This document shows, one piece after another, positions 22,107 to 22,242 of a stretch of 22,242 nucleotides of DNA. How positions within the stretch are numbered: position 1 is the stretch's first letter; each line of letters begins with the position of its first letter. The translations under genes and the position numbers were made by a program. The notes under the pieces are model-generated. The model did no database searches. It worked only from the letters and a program-made list of their open reading frames with translations, and was not told the origin of the DNA. Origin of the DNA: CAYJAZ01 sp964371865 (GTDB lineage Bacteria; Desulfobacterota; Desulfovibrionia; Desulfovibrionales; Desulfovibrionaceae); the NCBI GenBank assembly GCA_964371865.1, contig CAYJOR010000044.1, positions 1-22,242 of the forward strand, written 5' to 3'.

Positions 22107-22220
22107 GTTCTAAAGGGGATTTTTCCCGTGGAAAAAATTTCTTTGCCCGTCGGAGACATATTCTATCTTGCTATAATAATTGAACTAAAAATAAAATTAT
22201 AAAAAAGTTGCAAAAAGAGC

Positions 22221-22226
22221 TTGACT
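22221..22226 (+). promoter_or_regulatory. -35 element of a promoter cut by the window edge
   Basis: TTGACT preceded by an A-rich stretch (about 22186-22218, with AAAATAAAATTAT and AAAAAAGTTGCAAAAAG) resembling an UP element. With a 17-bp spacer the -10 would fall at 22244, just outside. The arrangement is typical of strong stable-RNA promoters. Confidence 0.45.
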
Positions 22227-22242
22227 TTTTATCGAGTTTCGT

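Larger units (their letters stand above)
21773..22220. other. Gene-free tract of about 450 bp rich in hairpins
   Basis: No convincing coding region was found on either strand. It holds, in order, a 113-nt branched inverted repeat, an intrinsic terminator, a 7-bp inverted repeat (TAGTGAT 21988-21994 with ATCACTA 22007-22013), a 15-position hairpin at 22066-22106, and a GGGGATTTTTCCC element near 22114-22126 that resembles the core of the first repeat. Confidence 0.6.

Noticed and set aside
1..22242. CRISPR array, insertion sequence, prophage or defence island
   Set aside because: No regularly spaced repeats, transposase, integrase, phage structural or defence genes were seen.

Overview
The window comes from an AT-rich bacterium (GC roughly in the mid-30s % by eye). 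It very likely belongs to the sulfite/sulfate-respiring Desulfobacterota, most plausibly a low-GC member of the Desulfovibrionaceae. The strongest clue is the cut gene at the left edge: its last 21 residues are the C-terminal arm of DsrC, with the penultimate cysteine and a second cysteine 11 residues before it. An Aquifex-type aconitase, an NtrY-like kinase next to a DUF4390 protein, and the FmdB/Do-protease pair fit that group. The family placement is inference; the DsrC tail is seen directly.

Layout. (1) 1-250: end of dsrC on the plus strand, its terminator, and a second, bidirectional terminator facing lon. (2) 260-6923, minus strand, read right to left: folK, a small membrane-anchored YHS/TRASH-like protein, a cysteine-rich radical SAM protein, holA, a RadC-family JAMM protein and lon. 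Spacing is tight up to radC and the holA start overlaps the previous stop, so this looks like one operon, with lon after a 65-bp gap. (3) 7030-8385, plus strand: a class-3-type aldehyde dehydrogenase with its own promoter and a terminator shared with the next block. (4) 8462-14472, minus strand: acn, ppiD, rodA and an unrecognised polytopic membrane protein, tightly packed behind a promoter whose spacer is a 12-bp palindrome. (5) 14644-17436, minus strand: a secreted DUF4390 protein and an NtrY-like histidine kinase with no response regulator in view. (6) 17607-19365, plus strand, divergent from block 5: an FmdB-type zinc ribbon and a periplasmic Do/DegQ protease. (7) 19577-21772, plus strand: a membrane diguanylate cyclase and a GNAT acetyltransferase, each apparently its own unit. 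(8) 21773-22242: no gene, but a dense series of hairpins, including a 113-nt branched inverted repeat and a terminator. The window ends just after a strong -35 element preceded by A-rich DNA, suggesting a strong promoter starting outside the window.

Most of the window is housekeeping: DNA replication (HolA), folate synthesis (FolK), proteostasis in the cytoplasm (Lon), at the inner membrane (PpiD) and in the periplasm (DegQ), cell elongation (RodA), central carbon metabolism (Acn) and sulfur respiration (DsrC). I see no phage, transposon, CRISPR array or defence island. The less ordinary material is the radical SAM protein with extra cysteines, the long charged N-terminal tail of Lon, the palindromic operator-like site at acn, and the structured noncoding tract at the right end.
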